A stretch of 64,000 nucleotides of DNA, from positions 41,981,880-42,045,879 of the forward strand of contig NC_054712.1 of the NCBI RefSeq assembly GCF_016097555.1. The letters run 5' to 3'. The position numbers and the translations under genes are program-made. The DNA comes from Gigantopelta aegis (Eukaryota > Mollusca > Gastropoda > Neomphalida > Peltospiridae). Shown in pieces: positions 1-31,000 of the stretch; the stretch's first letter is position 1, and each line of letters begins with the position of its first letter. The notes below the pieces were generated by a model. The model was not told where the DNA came from. It did not search any database and was given only the letters and a program-made list of their open reading frames with translations.

Positions 1-960
1 AAGAAACAGTTGAGAAAACTGAAAAAGTGCATGTTGTAGCAGACATACGATGTCTATAATAACATACAAAAAGTTTCTTAAAATTATTAACCATTACATA
101 AATACGATCGTAATACCAATGACAGTGAATAAACATACTTTTATATTTTGACAACACATTCATGACTATTCACAACTGTTCATATGTCTGCTGTTTTCGA
201 CAAATAAGTTTGATGGCCGATATCTACCGGTGGAATGTTTCATCCGGAGAGCATTTAGTTTCATTTGTTTTTTCATAAGTATATACAGTAACACCAATGA
301 CAAAAAACTCCAGGGACAAGCTTATATTGCCCACCATCTTTTGAATACAGAAAATATTTGCAAGATTCCTTCTTTAGTGAGTAAGTCAGTCATCAGTACG
401 TATTACATTAAAGGTATTCAGTGTTGTCTTCTCTTATATATTTTAACAGTGCATGTTATATATAGTGTTGTGCTAGGGACAGGTAACACCAATCACATTT
501 AACACTAATCTCGAATAAAATCTCTATCAAAGCTGATTACCAGAGAAAACAAATGCTATGACAGAATGATATTATTAATAAGGTATCGTTAAAGACAACA
601 AATTTAGTTTTCTACATGTAAAGAAAAAAGAAATTGTGCAGGGACATAAAAGTGACACTTTCTGTTGAATGACCCATATAGAGCTATGTATCCTTTTACC
701 CTGAAATATAGTTCAGAAATGTTCTCAATAACAAACATAAGACAGGAAATATAATAAACATAATAACAGCAATCTTATAGTGATATACGGTTATATATTG
801 TTCTTCGAAGCTCCAAAATTGTAATGGAAGACACCTCAAAATGTTTTATATAAATGTCCCATATATCAAAATAAATATCTGGAAATAATATCTCATTTGA
901 TTTGACATGGTTATGTATGGTACTTTTCGAGGTTCTCCTCTTCACACGCGCCTGTTGATG
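1..960. other. Upstream AT-rich DNA, nothing recognised
   Basis: No open frame here looks like a gene and no exon with splice signals and recognisable protein was found. The sequence is AT-rich and unique-looking. It lies upstream of DNAJA2 on the + strand and could be intergenic. Confidence 0.5.
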
Positions 961-964
961 TGTA

Positions 965-967
<3 letters not shown>

Positions 968-1054
<87 letters not shown>

Positions 1055-1103
1055 TATGTGTGTGTGTGCGCGTGCGTGTGCGTGTGCGCGTGTGTGTGTG
1101 TGT
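968..1103. repeat. (TC)n followed by (TG/CG)n microsatellite
   Basis: About 80 bases of TC repeat are followed, after a short break, by a mixed TG/CG purine-pyrimidine alternation. Open frames across it on both strands read only Ser-Leu or Arg-Glu and are not genes. Confidence 0.97.
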
Positions 1104-1604
1104 GCTGTTTCAACGCTTTGTCTAGATGAGAAAAGAAAACAGCCTCGTGAAATAAAATATTCCTAAAAACAATGAGAAATTTTAATGTGTATTTTTCCAT
1201 AGTCAAGACACCACTGGTTAGGATGGAAAACAATCCTGCCCTTCAGGTGCGTGCAGAAGATGGGTGGGATGGGTGGGGGGTTGGTGATGGAAACCCCTCC
1301 ATGTTCAAGCAAATGTTCTTTTTAAAATGTATTTTCTGTGGGCGCATTACTCAACCCCCCCCCCCCCCCCCTCCCATAAACGTCTTTTGCCACAATCTGG
1401 AATCCCTCCTGTTAAACGCCTTGCACACACGCCTGCATTGGAAATCGAAACCTCTTCCTACTCCAAGCAATTTTTTTTTTTTAATTTTTTATTTATATTT
1501 TCCAGGGGAGCATGACTCGAGCTCGCTAGAAAGTTCGATCGCTAGACCTCACCCCACCCTGTGTCTGCACTTTACATAATTTCATGCACACGGGTCTGGG
1601 CGTA
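1104..1604. other. Upstream DNA with poly-C and poly-T tracts
   Basis: Contains a 17-base C run near 1355-1371 and a T-rich stretch near 1471-1500. The block from about 1500 to 1645 may be one degraded SINE, because it ends in a SINE-type tail, but its head was not identified. Confidence 0.4.
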
Positions 1605-1645
1605 AAATGTGCTCAGGTGTCGTTAAACAAATGTTTTTCCTTTCT
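1605..1645 (+). mobile_element. SINE tail remnant
   Basis: The string TGTGCTCAGGTGTCGTTAAAC matches the end of the type 2 SINE tail seen elsewhere in the window (TGTGCTCTAGTGGTGTCGTTAAAC). It sits immediately upstream of the DNAJA2 promoter motifs. Confidence 0.5.
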
Positions 1646-1670
1646 TCTTAGGTGAACTCCCCTGAAACCT

Positions 1671-1683
1671 GAAAGTTCCAGAA
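1671..1683 (+). promoter_or_regulatory. Perfect three-unit heat-shock element upstream of DNAJA2
   Basis: GAA-AG-TTC-CA-GAA is an exact GAAnnTTCnnGAA arrangement, the consensus bound by trimeric HSF1. It lies 56 bp upstream of the DNAJA2 start codon, which fits heat induction of an Hsp40 co-chaperone. The motif is seen directly; function is inferred. Confidence 0.75.
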
Positions 1684-1702
1684 ACGAACGCACAGCGCTG
1701 CG

Positions 1703-1724
1703 ATTGGTTGACTTAGTGACGTCA
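1703..1724 (+). promoter_or_regulatory. Inverted CCAAT box and palindromic CRE of DNAJA2
   Basis: ATTGG at 1703-1707 is an inverted CCAAT box (NF-Y type). TGACGTCA at 1717-1724 is a full palindromic cAMP-response element (CREB/ATF type), only 14 bp before the ATG. The transcription start is not visible, so part of this may lie in the 5' UTR. Confidence 0.65.
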
Positions 1725-1738
1725 GAACCTCGTGTAAG

Positions 1739-20303
<18,565 letters not shown>

Positions 20304-23084
20304 CGCCGCCCGTCGACACGCCGTCGTCACGAAAACACATACACAGCTAGCTAGCATCACCGGTAACACTGGGCTCACCCTTGGTGTGCCGACTAAAATG
20401 GGAGTCAACCTCGTTGGGCCGACTACACTGGGGGCGGTCACTCTCGGTGGGCAGAGTCGGCCCGTGGCGCAGGTGTTGTTGATGTTGACAACGGTGTGTG
20501 TGACGTAGTCGTCATCTTCCACCTATGCGTAAATCTCTCCGCGTCTTAATTAGTTCTTTGTGCGGGACGTCAAATCTATGTTCAGTGAAGCGACTGGGTT
20601 TTTTTGAGATTTATTTATTTCTTGTAGAACTGTATATTTTTTTTTGTGAATGTGGATGCGAATTACAGAAGACGTGAAATTGATGGTTGTTGCTTTGTGA
20701 GCACTGTTTTAGACTCTTTCATTGTGTAATCCAGTATCATGGAAAAACTATAAATGTGCCCGAACAAAATTAGTTTTTCCAGTTTGTAAAATGTGATAGT
20801 TTGTTTTGTCTTCTCAACTCAGTATTTGTCACCAGCCTTCCCACAAACTCAGTAACCTGAATATGGCCATGTGGTTGTTTTAATCATTAATATTTGGTAC
20901 TCTAAATGGTCAGTAACAGTTTCTTTCTAACCTGTCCTATGTGTTAAATTTATTCACAATTTGTTTTAAAAAGAAACTGGTCTGGCCAATTGAAGCAAAT
21001 GTAACAAAAGTAAACCAATATCATTTGGGTGTGGGAACGTAAAGTTTTGTTTTCAGTTTAAAGGACTCATTGGGCTTGCGTATTAAAATGTCTAAAGTTG
21101 AGGGAAATATGTGTGTGTAAATAATGTCATGTTATGGTTGATCGTCATTTGTACATTTCCATCTTGCTCTGGAAATACACTCCTGTTTCTCACAGTTTGC
21201 TGAAATTGTTTTAAATAAGAATCGTGTTTTTTAGTCTTGGATACAACATTCATACGTCATTCGGTCTGTCGGTAAATTGTAAATCTTCACAAATTTGGTG
21301 ACTTAATGCAGGGTTAGTTCTGCCACTCACCAAATTTGCCAGTTGCGAATTTCAGGAACAATTGGCGAATTTTATGTTGAAAAATAATGGTGGACTTTGC
21401 ATATTTAAAGATGATTTGATGAATGGTTTTGCTTACACAGATCTAGCCCTGCTAATGTCTTATTTTGATCCTATCTTCACCCCTTGCCCAAATACAGTTG
21501 AAGATAACATACTGCCGTAATGCCTAATTAACAGTATCATGGAATATGGGAGACATTGCAATGCACAGGAATGATGTAAGTGCCTATCCCTACTCAGTTT
21601 ATATATGTAGAAGCCCATTCTCTTCCCTCACACCTCCGAAAACCTCTGTCCTACCCACCACTTCACTTATATTATAAAAAGGGCAACAAAGAAGTTTTAT
21701 TACTTTTTGTTTGAAAAGGAATGCGAGTTATGGATTAAACATTCAAACAAATCCATTCCACTATCTTGGACGTGAATTAATTTTTACTGTTTTTGCTTGT
21801 TTTGATCACTTTTTGAAAGTGAAATTCTGTAGGATATTTATTTGAATTCCTGATGTCAGCTGTACACCAACTGTTTTTGTCATCGTTCTTTGATGAACAA
21901 CTCGCGCCCTTATTTTCCCCAAGTCCCAGCAAAGCTTTCCACATTTGTGTGTCCACGATCATTATTATCCCTCAATTGGCTCGGTTGATATTTATCGGAT
22001 GTGATAACAAAATGTGCGTTTGTGTCAGTGTGTGTGTGTGTGTGCATTTGTGTGTTCTTAATTCTCTAGATGTATATAAGTTGGAAAAGTCTACATATTT
22101 ATCACATTTTGTTGGCATTCAATCTGTACATAACATTTTGTTTAATAGTTGTATGTTTTAGTCTGTGCTCGGAGCTATAAATATTGCTATCATAATCGTT
22201 TAGTACACGGTTGCCCAGTTGTACCCTATCCAACGCTGTTCAAAATTATTTGGTGCCCCATTAACTTGATACATTAATGTTCTATAAACAAAGTTTAAAC
22301 GCAGTTTTCTTAATATCATCTTTGTAAAAATTATAAAAATAATCCATTAATTTCCAAGATTTTATGGGTACATTATTTTACCCTCCATACCCTCTGTGAA
22401 TTGGAACCACAACCAATTTGACATCACATACATTCATTTTTAACTAATAGCGTATGATTGGCTATTAACAATTATACATTTTAAATTTGTATGGAGTATT
22501 AATCTGAATTAAATGACCTATTGAATGTACTATGCCATACATGTATTTCTTTGTTCGTATGAGGTAATTTAAATGTGATTCAAAGCAGTCGTAAACTGTA
22601 AAAGTGAAGAAAAACAATGGGAACTTCTTTGATTTGAATGCATCGATTTTTATAGCTAGTATAAAATTATATACTTTTATGTTTGTCCACATCCGTAGGT
22701 ATAAATGTGTGTTTTAAAGAAATCATATTAAATGCATTTATCTTTTGTGATAACTGGTATCTGGTTTGTTGTTTTCTTTCTTTTTTATATATTTACGGTG
22801 AGATTAGACTTAAAATGGCAAAGCTGTCATAAAAGCATCTGTACCTAATACAGAGCAGTGGCCATTCCAATTTCCCAGTTAACTATATTACATTCTACCC
22901 ACAAAAGTAGTTTTAATACATGTAAAAATGCATAGTGATTTGTTTTCAACCCTTTACAGCTGTTTGGAGGTAATGCTAATATGAATAAATGCCGTTATCC
23001 ACATTTGGGCATTTTCGTTATTCTGCCAAAAACTAGCCAGCTGCTCCTTCAAAAATGGTTGCCTGTATGTCTATGACTGCCTAC
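20304..23084 (+). other. DNAJA2 3' UTR and start of the DNAJA2-PEPD intergenic space
   Basis: No further coding was found. An AATAAA at 22984-22989 is a candidate polyadenylation signal, which would give a 3' UTR near 2.7 kb; ATTAAA variants occur earlier, so the real end is unknown. A small MITE lies inside. Confidence 0.45.
21309..21451. mobile_element. hAT-like MITE, 143 bp
   Basis: Ends CAGGGTTAGTTCTG / (reverse) CAGGGCTAGATCTG, flanked by TTAATG and CTAATG (5 of 6 identical). It lies in the putative DNAJA2 3' UTR. Confidence 0.6.
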
Positions 23085-23390
23085 AAGTAGCACTATACCA
23101 ATTAATTTCTGGCTGGGTCAAAGTTCGAGGTGCACCGAACTTTTGATAGAGAAGTTAACACCACAAGTCCTGTGATTGGTTATAAATGTGAGTGTTGGTT
23201 GTAAAAAAAAAATTAGTTTCATCTGGGCTAAAAATGTATACAATTTTAATTCATCTAGTACCACTGTCAAGTAGCCTTGTGCTTGGAACATGTATGGGGT
23301 ACATGTAAAAAAAAAAGTACTAAAATTTTGTGCGAAACTAGGGATGTTGTAAAAACATCTGGTTATACCGAAAATGAGCCATGAAAGGTA
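23085..23390 (+). repeat. Dispersed repeat R2, copy 1
   Basis: Contains GGCTGGGTCAAAGTTCGAGG, ACTTTTGATAGAG, GCTTGGAACATGTATGGGGT and AAATTTTGTG. The same string of landmarks occurs reversed at 30370-30665. No coding or terminal structure was recognised. Confidence 0.7.
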
Positions 23391-23583
23391 CCATTTTCTT
23401 CAGTTAATACTTTTAGGTAGGGGTTGTAGTACTGATATAGTTTGGTTGATATATTGCATATAGTGTTTTTAAACACAAACGTTCACATGGTCGCCTATGG
23501 GATTTGAATTGGTATAGTCCAACCTACAATCACAGGTACCCCAAGTTGCAACCTATAGTACTACTATAATAGTTGCATATATA

Positions 23584-25067
23584 CTCTTCAAAAAAAGAAA
23601 CGCAAAAGGGTACAAATGGGTTATAACTCCGATTTTATGTTTCCTACCGGTTCATGCTTTGTGAATATACGGTCATTGCATGTCCCAAACACATTCCCAC
23701 GGTTACATTCGATAAAACGCAGCTACTGTACAATAAAGTTCCAAAATGTGAATATTGGCAAAAATGCAGCCACGTGCAAACCATGTCACCACTGCACGTG
23801 CGTTGTCTGCACATGCAACATGAACACCGACAGTATAAAAGTGCAGGGTGTTCGCTTGCCTGGCCTCTGTATCTGGCCGACAGTTGACAATCCAGGGCAT
23901 GCCACGTCTCAGTGAACCGCAGAGAAACAATGCCATCGGCCGACTAGACGCAGGCGAATCCAGAACGGCCGTTGCCAGGGCATTCCATGTGTCCCCAAGC
24001 ACCATCTCCAGACTGGGGGACTGTTACCAGCAACATGGATCAACACGTGACCTCCCTAGATCCGGTCGACCACGGGTCACTACCCCCGGGCAGGACCGCT
24101 ACATCCGGGTACGCCACCTTCGGGAACGATTGACTACTGCCACCTCCACAGCCGCAGCAATACCAGGTTTGCGCAGGATATCCAACCAGACCGTACGGAA
24201 CCGCCTACGTGAGGTAGGAATCCGTGCCAGACGTCCAGTTCGAGGTGTCATCTTAACACCACAACACCGTCGACTCCGACTGCAGTGGTGCCAGATTCAT
24301 CGACAATGGCCTCAACTGCGATGGAGACAGGTGTGGTTCAGTGACGAGTCCCGATTTCTGCTCCGACGTCATGATGGAAGATGTCGCGTGTATAGGCGTC
24401 GTGGTGAACGTTATGCGGCAAACTGCGTGCAGGAAGTGGACAGATTCGGCGGGGGTAGTGTCATGGTGTGGGCAGCCATCTCACACACTGGCAGAACTGA
24501 CCTGGTCCACGTGCAGGGCAACCTGAATGCACAGGGCTACATTGACCAGATCCTCCGGCCACACATCGTTCCAGTTATGGCCAACGCCAACGCAGTGTTC
24601 CAACATGACAACGCCAGGCCTCACACAGCACGTCTCACAACGGCTTTCCTACAGAACAACAACATTAATGTCCTTCCTTGGCCATCGATATCACCGGATT
24701 TGAACCCAATTGAGCATCTATGGGACGAGTTGGACCGACGCCTCCGACAGCGACAACCACAGCCCCAGACCCTGCCCGAGCTGGCAGCAGCCTTGCAGGC
24801 CGAGTGGGCCACCATCCCCCGGGACGTCATTCGTACTCTGGTTGCTTCAATGGGCAGGCAGTTGTCAACACACGCGGAGGCCACACCCGGTATTGACTCC
24901 AGATGACCTTGACCTTGGTGGTGTGTCCTATCACTTACTCACAATGGACTAGAGTGAATTGTGAACAATCCTGCAACATTTGGTAATTATCGGACTCACC
25001 ATTCAATAATTAAATCAATTCTCCAAATGTTACGACAATGTGGTTTTGCGTTTCTTCTTTTGAAGAG
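23584..25067 (+). mobile_element. Tc1 family DNA transposon, copy B (1,484 bp), nearly intact
   Basis: Inverted ends CTCTTCAAAAAAAGAAACGC and CTCTTCAAAAGAAGAAACGC, with TA at 23582-23583 and 25068-25069. It carries one long transposase frame. It is a sister of copy A and lies between the convergent DNAJA2 and PEPD genes. Confidence 0.97.
23899..24906 (+). CDS. Tc1 transposase (DD34E), open frame with altered C-terminus
   Basis: Cuts and pastes the element by binding its inverted ends. The start is set at MPRLSEPQRNNAIG; the frame is open 17 codons further upstream, but those codons are not typical of the family. There is an N-terminal paired HTH (about 1-110) with a GRPR hook (DLPRSGRPRVTT). 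Catalytic residues are in WFSDESRF, HDNARPHTA and SPDLNPIEH, with 34 residues between the second D and E. At 24859 it lacks ten bases that copy A has (CGGTGCCAGG, flanked by CAGG), so the usual ending RRCQAVVNTRGGHTRY is replaced by RQLSTHAEATPGIDSR. Catalysis could survive this; activity is unproven. Confidence 0.92.
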   Translation: MPRLSEPQRNNAIGRLDAGESRTAVARAFHVSPSTISRLGDCYQQHGSTRDLPRSGRPRVTTPGQDRYIRVRHLRERLTTATSTAAAIPGLRRISNQTVRNRLREVGIRARRPVRGVILTPQHRRLRLQWCQIHRQWPQLRWRQVWFSDESRFLLRRHDGRCRVYRRRGERYAANCVQEVDRFGGGSVMVWAAISHTGRTDLVHVQGNLNAQGYIDQILRPHIVPVMANANAVFQHDNARPHTARLTTAFLQNNNINVLPWPSISPDLNPIEHLWDELDRRLRQRQPQPQTLPELAAALQAEWATIPRDVIRTLVASMGRQLSTHAEATPGIDSR

Positions 25068-25069
25068 TA

Positions 25070-25572
25070 TATTATATATAACACCATAGAAAACGGTGGT
25101 GTTGGTTGGGGGTGCCTGTCCTACAACTCTGGCAGGGACAGTTATTAATTCATTATTCAACTGAGGGAGATTTGGGAGTGGGGGACAGTGTATGTTATGG
25201 CCATCTTGGCTTGAGATTTGTATGGGCCTGAGTCTGCCTCTAGGTTTTGACCCGTGTGTGTGTGTGTGTGTAATAACCACATTAACACTAATTGCAGAAT
25301 TATAAATCGATATACATTACTTGCAATTCATAAAATATCTGGCAACAAGTGAGAAAGAAGTACATTTAATCAGATAAAATCCGATTTGTTGTGCCATATG
25401 TATTTTAAACCTTCACACTAGTAGTAACTCTTTGATGAAGACTAGAGCAAACAAAGAAAAAAGAAAAAAAAGCTGATGTTGATCAGTTGTACCTCGGCTT
25501 CTGTTGAATTCTGATGCTAATTGTTACAGCTACATTTAATAACTATTAGCAGCAGGATTTAAACACAAATTT
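25070..25572. other. Intergenic DNA, nothing recognised
   Basis: A short (GT)n at about 25254-25272 is the only obvious feature. Confidence 0.5.
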
Positions 25573-26190
25573 AATTTTATTTAACAACACCACTAGACCA
25601 CATTGATTCATTAATTCATTAATCAAGGGCTATTGGATTTCATACATTTGGTAATTTTGACATAGTCATCAGAGGGAACCCGCTACATTTTTTCTAATGC
25701 AGCAAGGGATCTTTTTATATACACTTTTCCACCGGCAGGTTAGCATATTCCACCGTCTTTGATATAATAATAATAATAATAATAATAATAAAATTCTTTA
25801 TTTTCAGAGGGTAAACACATTCAGTACAAGGTGACTGGTCTCCCATGAGGCCCTCTCTAATCTATACATGATATTATACATACATACATTCAAAGAAACA
25901 ACATCAACATACATGTAATATGTATAGCATGAGGAACAATAGCACATATTATGAATATATAAATAATATTTAAATCAATTTGTTAAGAAACTTGAGTCAG
26001 TGATAACTCGATACATCATAATTATTTTAACACACACAAAATCAACAGCAAAGGTATATCTTAAAATTGATTCTTATTTGAATAGTGCTTAAAATAACTG
26101 GATTTTATACCAGTCATGGTGCACTGGCTGACGAGAAATAACCCAATGGGGCCCACCGACAGGTATCAATCCTAAACCGACCGTGTATCA
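25573..26190 (-). mobile_element. SINE type 2 split by a later insertion
   Basis: Tail 2 and part of the body lie at 25573-25766 (ending CTTTGATAT). The remainder resumes at about 26108 with ACCAGTCATGGTGCACTGGC and head A. The joined order is exactly that of an intact SINE. Confidence 0.85.
25767..26107 (-). mobile_element. Retroposon with (TTA)n tail nested in a SINE
   Basis: About 340 bp lie between the two SINE halves. Read on the - strand it ends AATAAAGAATTTTATTATTA, a 3' end with a microsatellite tail, as expected of a non-LTR retroposon fragment. The family is not identified. Confidence 0.6.
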
Positions 26191-27941
26191 ACTGTTTGAG
26201 ATAAAAAAAATAATAATAATATCTTCGCAGATTAAACTGGCCATTTTAGAGTGTACTGTAATAATGTTATTTTGACAGTGTGACACATGGCTGTTTATCC
26301 AGCCTTTGATATGTTGTAAAGTAAAGGTAAAAATGACAAATAGCTTTACACTGAAGAATCGCAGGCAATTTGAAGCAAATTTATTTTATTTGAAGGAAAA
26401 CATGATTATCTCTATAAGAGTTACATTACCATTACACAGCATTGTATGTACAGCGAAAGAACTTTTGGTACAGTAAAACCCCACTTAAAATGGGTACCCA
26501 TTGAATCAAGTAACAAGTCATATTATAAGGGGTGTCTGATATTTAAAAACAGACTGCCAGTAACATGGTAAACTTCTAACACTGTAGATTGAGAGTTTTA
26601 GTTACAGTCACTATATTGTAATGTGGGACTGAATGTCAGCAGTGTCGAAATGACAGCCAGTAATATGGTCATGTTCAAGGGCTACTACTCTGTGAAAAAT
26701 GGGTAAATTGCCATCAAAGTCAAACTTGATCTCTAACGGTACATGATAAACCTATATACCAGACGGACAGGAGAATGGTGTTAGAATCTATAGTCCTCTC
26801 CGGCTGCACCTGTAGGGTCTAATAATGAAGTACATTCACCATATTTAAGTTCAGATTTAAACCCCAAGATGGGGTGGGAGTTGAATGGTTATTACTCACA
26901 GAGTAACTACAACAGGACATAAATACACTGACCTGTAACAACCTTGCACTGAATATAGTTTGTTGTAGTATGGTCCAAGATCCTTTTTTATATCCTCACT
27001 GCTCTATGGAGACGCATCAAGTCTTTTGCCTCTTTGCTAATCCCAATTGGGCATATATTACTTGTCGATAAATATTTAAACCAAATTTTATGAAAACCAA
27101 TTGACAGTACCTGGTGTCTGTTTTTCTCTTAATGACTACTGATCATTTACACAAAAAAAACAACAATAGAAAGCTCTCCCCATACCCCAACCCCATATTT
27201 TCTATGTGCTCCATTGATGAAAAAGGCCTAACCCGGATCAATCGGAGAACTCTTAAGACCTGAACAATGGACATAAAATACTGGATAATATATTGCTAAT
27301 CATATCACAGCGATGTGAGTTTCAAGCTTTTTATCAGTTTTAAGACCTTTTGTGTAAACAATCTCATAATGTACATTGTAGTTGATGTGAAACACTGAAA
27401 GGTTTCAGCTTTTAAAGATCCTCTTAGCTTTAAAAATCGGTATCATGTTCCCGTATCAGAAATTAAAAAACTAAATTAAAAATCACAAGATTTGAGTCTA
27501 CATAATAGTCGACAATACTTGTTTTAAATGTGAATACTTTCTGTTAGTGTAAAATCGACATTTCTTCCTGTAGTTGTATACACTTCTAATTAGTTCAATC
27601 ATCATTTCTTTTAGTCAAAAACATTAAAGTCTATAATTTTTGTGTTCTATAAAGCAAACAGTAGTTCATTATTGTGATCACATATATTTATCTTTTTACA
27701 TTCTAAAGTCTATATGTTTTAAAAATACTAAAATTACTATTATTAGTTTTATTATTATAATGTTTGTAATTTAAAAACACTAAAGTTAAAGTCTAAATAA
27801 ATGTTTTCACACTCTAAATAATATTACAAATCTGTTTCAAAAACACCCAAGTTAATAATTCTTAGCATATATGTTATTTAATCAAAGCTGATTATTTGTC
27901 TTGAACAAATGTCTGAACATTTCACTGAGCATCTGTATCCA
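26191..27941. other. DNAJA2-PEPD intergenic DNA and probable PEPD 3' UTR
   Basis: No coding was found. On the - strand an AATAAA pair near 26380-26395 and an ATTAAA near 27880 are candidate PEPD polyadenylation signals. Confidence 0.4.
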
Positions 27942-28094
27942 TTAAACAGGTTTCTGGCTCTCCTGTGGAAGAGGTCGCTGACCGGATTGTTTCCCTTGCT
28001 CCATGTGTGCTTCGATCTCCTCGACAGTTCTGGGTACACAAGTCAGCAGTTCCATTCCGTCCTGGGTAACCACAATGTCGTCTTCTATTCTCAC
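27942..28094 (-). CDS. PEPD: PEPD coding exon 16 (last)
   Basis: Residues 450-499 and the stop: [20 protein letters not shown], then [11 protein letters not shown] and a variable tail. Contains the fifth metal ligand, E453. Acceptor TGGACAG. Confidence 0.96.
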   Translation of the reverse strand: MRIEDDIVVTQDGMELLTCVPRTVEEIEAHMEQGKQSGQRPLPQESQKPV

Positions 28095-31000
28095 CTGTCC
28101 ATAAAGCAAAGCGATAGTAAACTTTATTTATAAAGAACTGTTTGTCGTTTGTTGTGATTTTATCTAATTTATAAACAAATAAACCATTTTATACTAAATA
28201 TATGACTATATACATCAATATAACTTGTTTAGTTAAAAATATGAATAAATCAGTTTTTAAACTACTTCCAGTAGTCTGTTTTACATAAAGACTTTGCATC
28301 TGATGTAATGACATCATTTTCTGACATCCAAGGATAACATTCAGGTTTTTTAAAGAATCGGCATATCTAATAAGAATTTCCAGAGTAAATTATATGAAAA
28401 AAAGTTTGTAACTATATCATATATCAACGTACCCCACCAAATGACCTGTATTTTCGTATTTCTTCTTGAACCAGAAATTTTGCTTGGTTCTCGTCCCTCA
28501 GTGCTGCATCAAGGAGCTGGAATTGAGTTAAATGGTTTAAATATTTTAATCTGCTAATTGTCAAGGATGTCGTATAATGTGTCATATAGTATGTACTGCT
28601 TCCTCACATGAAGAGTTTTGTAGATAAGCAGTGAGGGAACTTTAATCTGCATTTTTTTTTTTATCGCTAAGAAGGAAGGAAGAAAACGTTTTGTTTAATG
28701 ACGCACTCAACACATTTTATTTATGGTTATATGACATCGGACATATGGTTAAGGACCACACAGATATTGATGGGCTACAATTTCCGATTAGCAGCAAGGG
28801 ATCTTTTATATACACCATCCCACAGACAGGGTAGTACATACCATGGACTGATAGGCCAGTCGTGGTGCACTGGATGGAACGAGAAATAGCCCAATGGGCC
28901 TATTGACAGGGATAGATCCCAGACCAACCATGGATCAACCAAGCACTTTACCACTGGGCTACAACAGTCATTCTTCGCACTCTTGCCTTCGTATGCAATA
29001 AATATAACATATCCAACAGTAATTTTTTTTATATGATATATTTAACAAAATGTGCTTTTTATATCTTTCATCTTTTAAAACTTAAACATAATATTTTGTT
29101 TAAAATTATGAAAAATAAAAACATATACCAATATGTAAATTGTCTGCTCTCGGAATTATTTTGACAGGCTTCAAGGACAGGGTTAGTGGACTAGTTTTTA
29201 TTTTAATGTGGCATAGCATTGTATTGATATATAGCTGATTTTTAATTTTAATGGCATCACTTTCCATCTTCTTACAATAACAATAAGTTGGGTACATGAT
29301 GTTTCTGTTTTAATAATGCTGAAAAAATCCCAATGGAAAATTGTTATTGAACTGTTTTTTGTTTTAACAATACTAATGCACCTGACTGTTTTTGAAAATG
29401 TTTTTGTAATTAAAATATTTTACTATTTATGAAATACGGATTTCAAAATTGATTACTCTGTGACATATAGTTAATCTGAAATTGTCATTTTTGTGACACT
29501 TGTGATCAATCAATTGGTGGTCCCATTGGGCCATTTCTCGTTCCAGCCAGTGCACCATGACTGGTATATCAAAGGCTGTGGTATGTGCTCTCATGTCTGT
29601 GGGATGGTGCATTATAAAAGGTCCCTTGCTACTGATGAAGAAATGTAGCTGGTTTCCTCTCTATGACTGTAAAAATTATCATATGTTTGACATCCAGTAG
29701 CCGATGATGTTAAACAAAACACACTTCTAACTTCTTTGTGACACGTAAGTAAATTACAACCTGTAAATAATTTTTAATATATGTAAGAAATACTACCAAA
29801 TCAAATCCCATAGATGACAACATATGAGGCTAAAACACCTACCTGCTGCATATCAATCGACACATACACCACAGATATAAATACTACCAAATCAAATCCC
29901 ATAGATGACAACATATGAGGCTAAAACACCTACCTGCTGCATATCAATCGACACGTACACCACAGATATAAATACTACCAAATCAAATCCCATAGATGAC
30001 AACATACGAGGCTAAAACACCTACCTGCTGCATATCAATCGACACATACACCACAGATATAAATACTACCAAATCAAATCCCATAGATGACAACATACGA
30101 GGCTAAAACACCTACCTGCTGCATATCAATCGACACATACACCACAGATATAAATACTACCAAATCAAATCCCATAGATGACAACATACGAGGCTAAAAC
30201 ACCTACCTGCTGCATATCAATCGACACATACACCACAGATATAAATACTACCAAATCAAATCCCATAGATGACAACATACGAGGCTAAAACACCTACCTG
30301 CTGCATATCAATTGACACATACACCACAGATATAAATACTATCACCCTGCACCCTTAAAGTAAATCAGAAAAAATTGGGGTGAAGTTGCTCATTTCGGAA
30401 ATAACGGGTAGCATCTACATGTATGACTACCCTAGTTCCACACAAAATTTGAGTACTTTTTTTCTTTGACAAGTACCCCGTACATGTTCCAAGCACAAGG
30501 CTACTTGACACAGTGGTACTAGATGAAATAAAAAATTGCCTACATTTTTGGCCCACATGAAACAAACACACCCACATTTATTACCAATGACAGGATTTGT
30601 GGTATTAACTGCTCTATCAAAAGATTGGTGCACCTCGAACTATGACCCAGCCGAAAAGTTATTTGGTTTACAACCCTTGCAATTAAGAAAATGTCCGTGG
30701 CAAAAAAAACCATGCCATTAATAAAACCTTGAATATATATGTAGTCCATGGCAAAAAAAACCATGCCATTAATAAAACCTTGAATATATATGTAGTCCAT
30801 GGCAAAAAAAACACATGCCATTAATAAAACCTTGAATATATATGTAGTCCATGGCAAAAAAAACACATGCCATTAATAAAACCTTGAATATATATGTAGT
30901 CCATGGCAAAAAAAAAATTGCCATGGATAATTAAAAACTCCACGGCATTGCCAATTGCAGGGGTTGGTGGAGTACTACCTGCAAGATAAATTATATTCAA

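Noticed and set aside
775-1233. Long open frames across (TC)n/(GA)n on both strands, and a similar pair at 12884-13145
   Set aside because: They consist of Ser-Leu or Arg-Glu repeats read through microsatellites, with no splice signals or homology.
29792-30340. CRISPR-like regular repeat array
   Set aside because: There are no unique spacers; the whole unit repeats. The DNA is eukaryotic and no cas genes are present.
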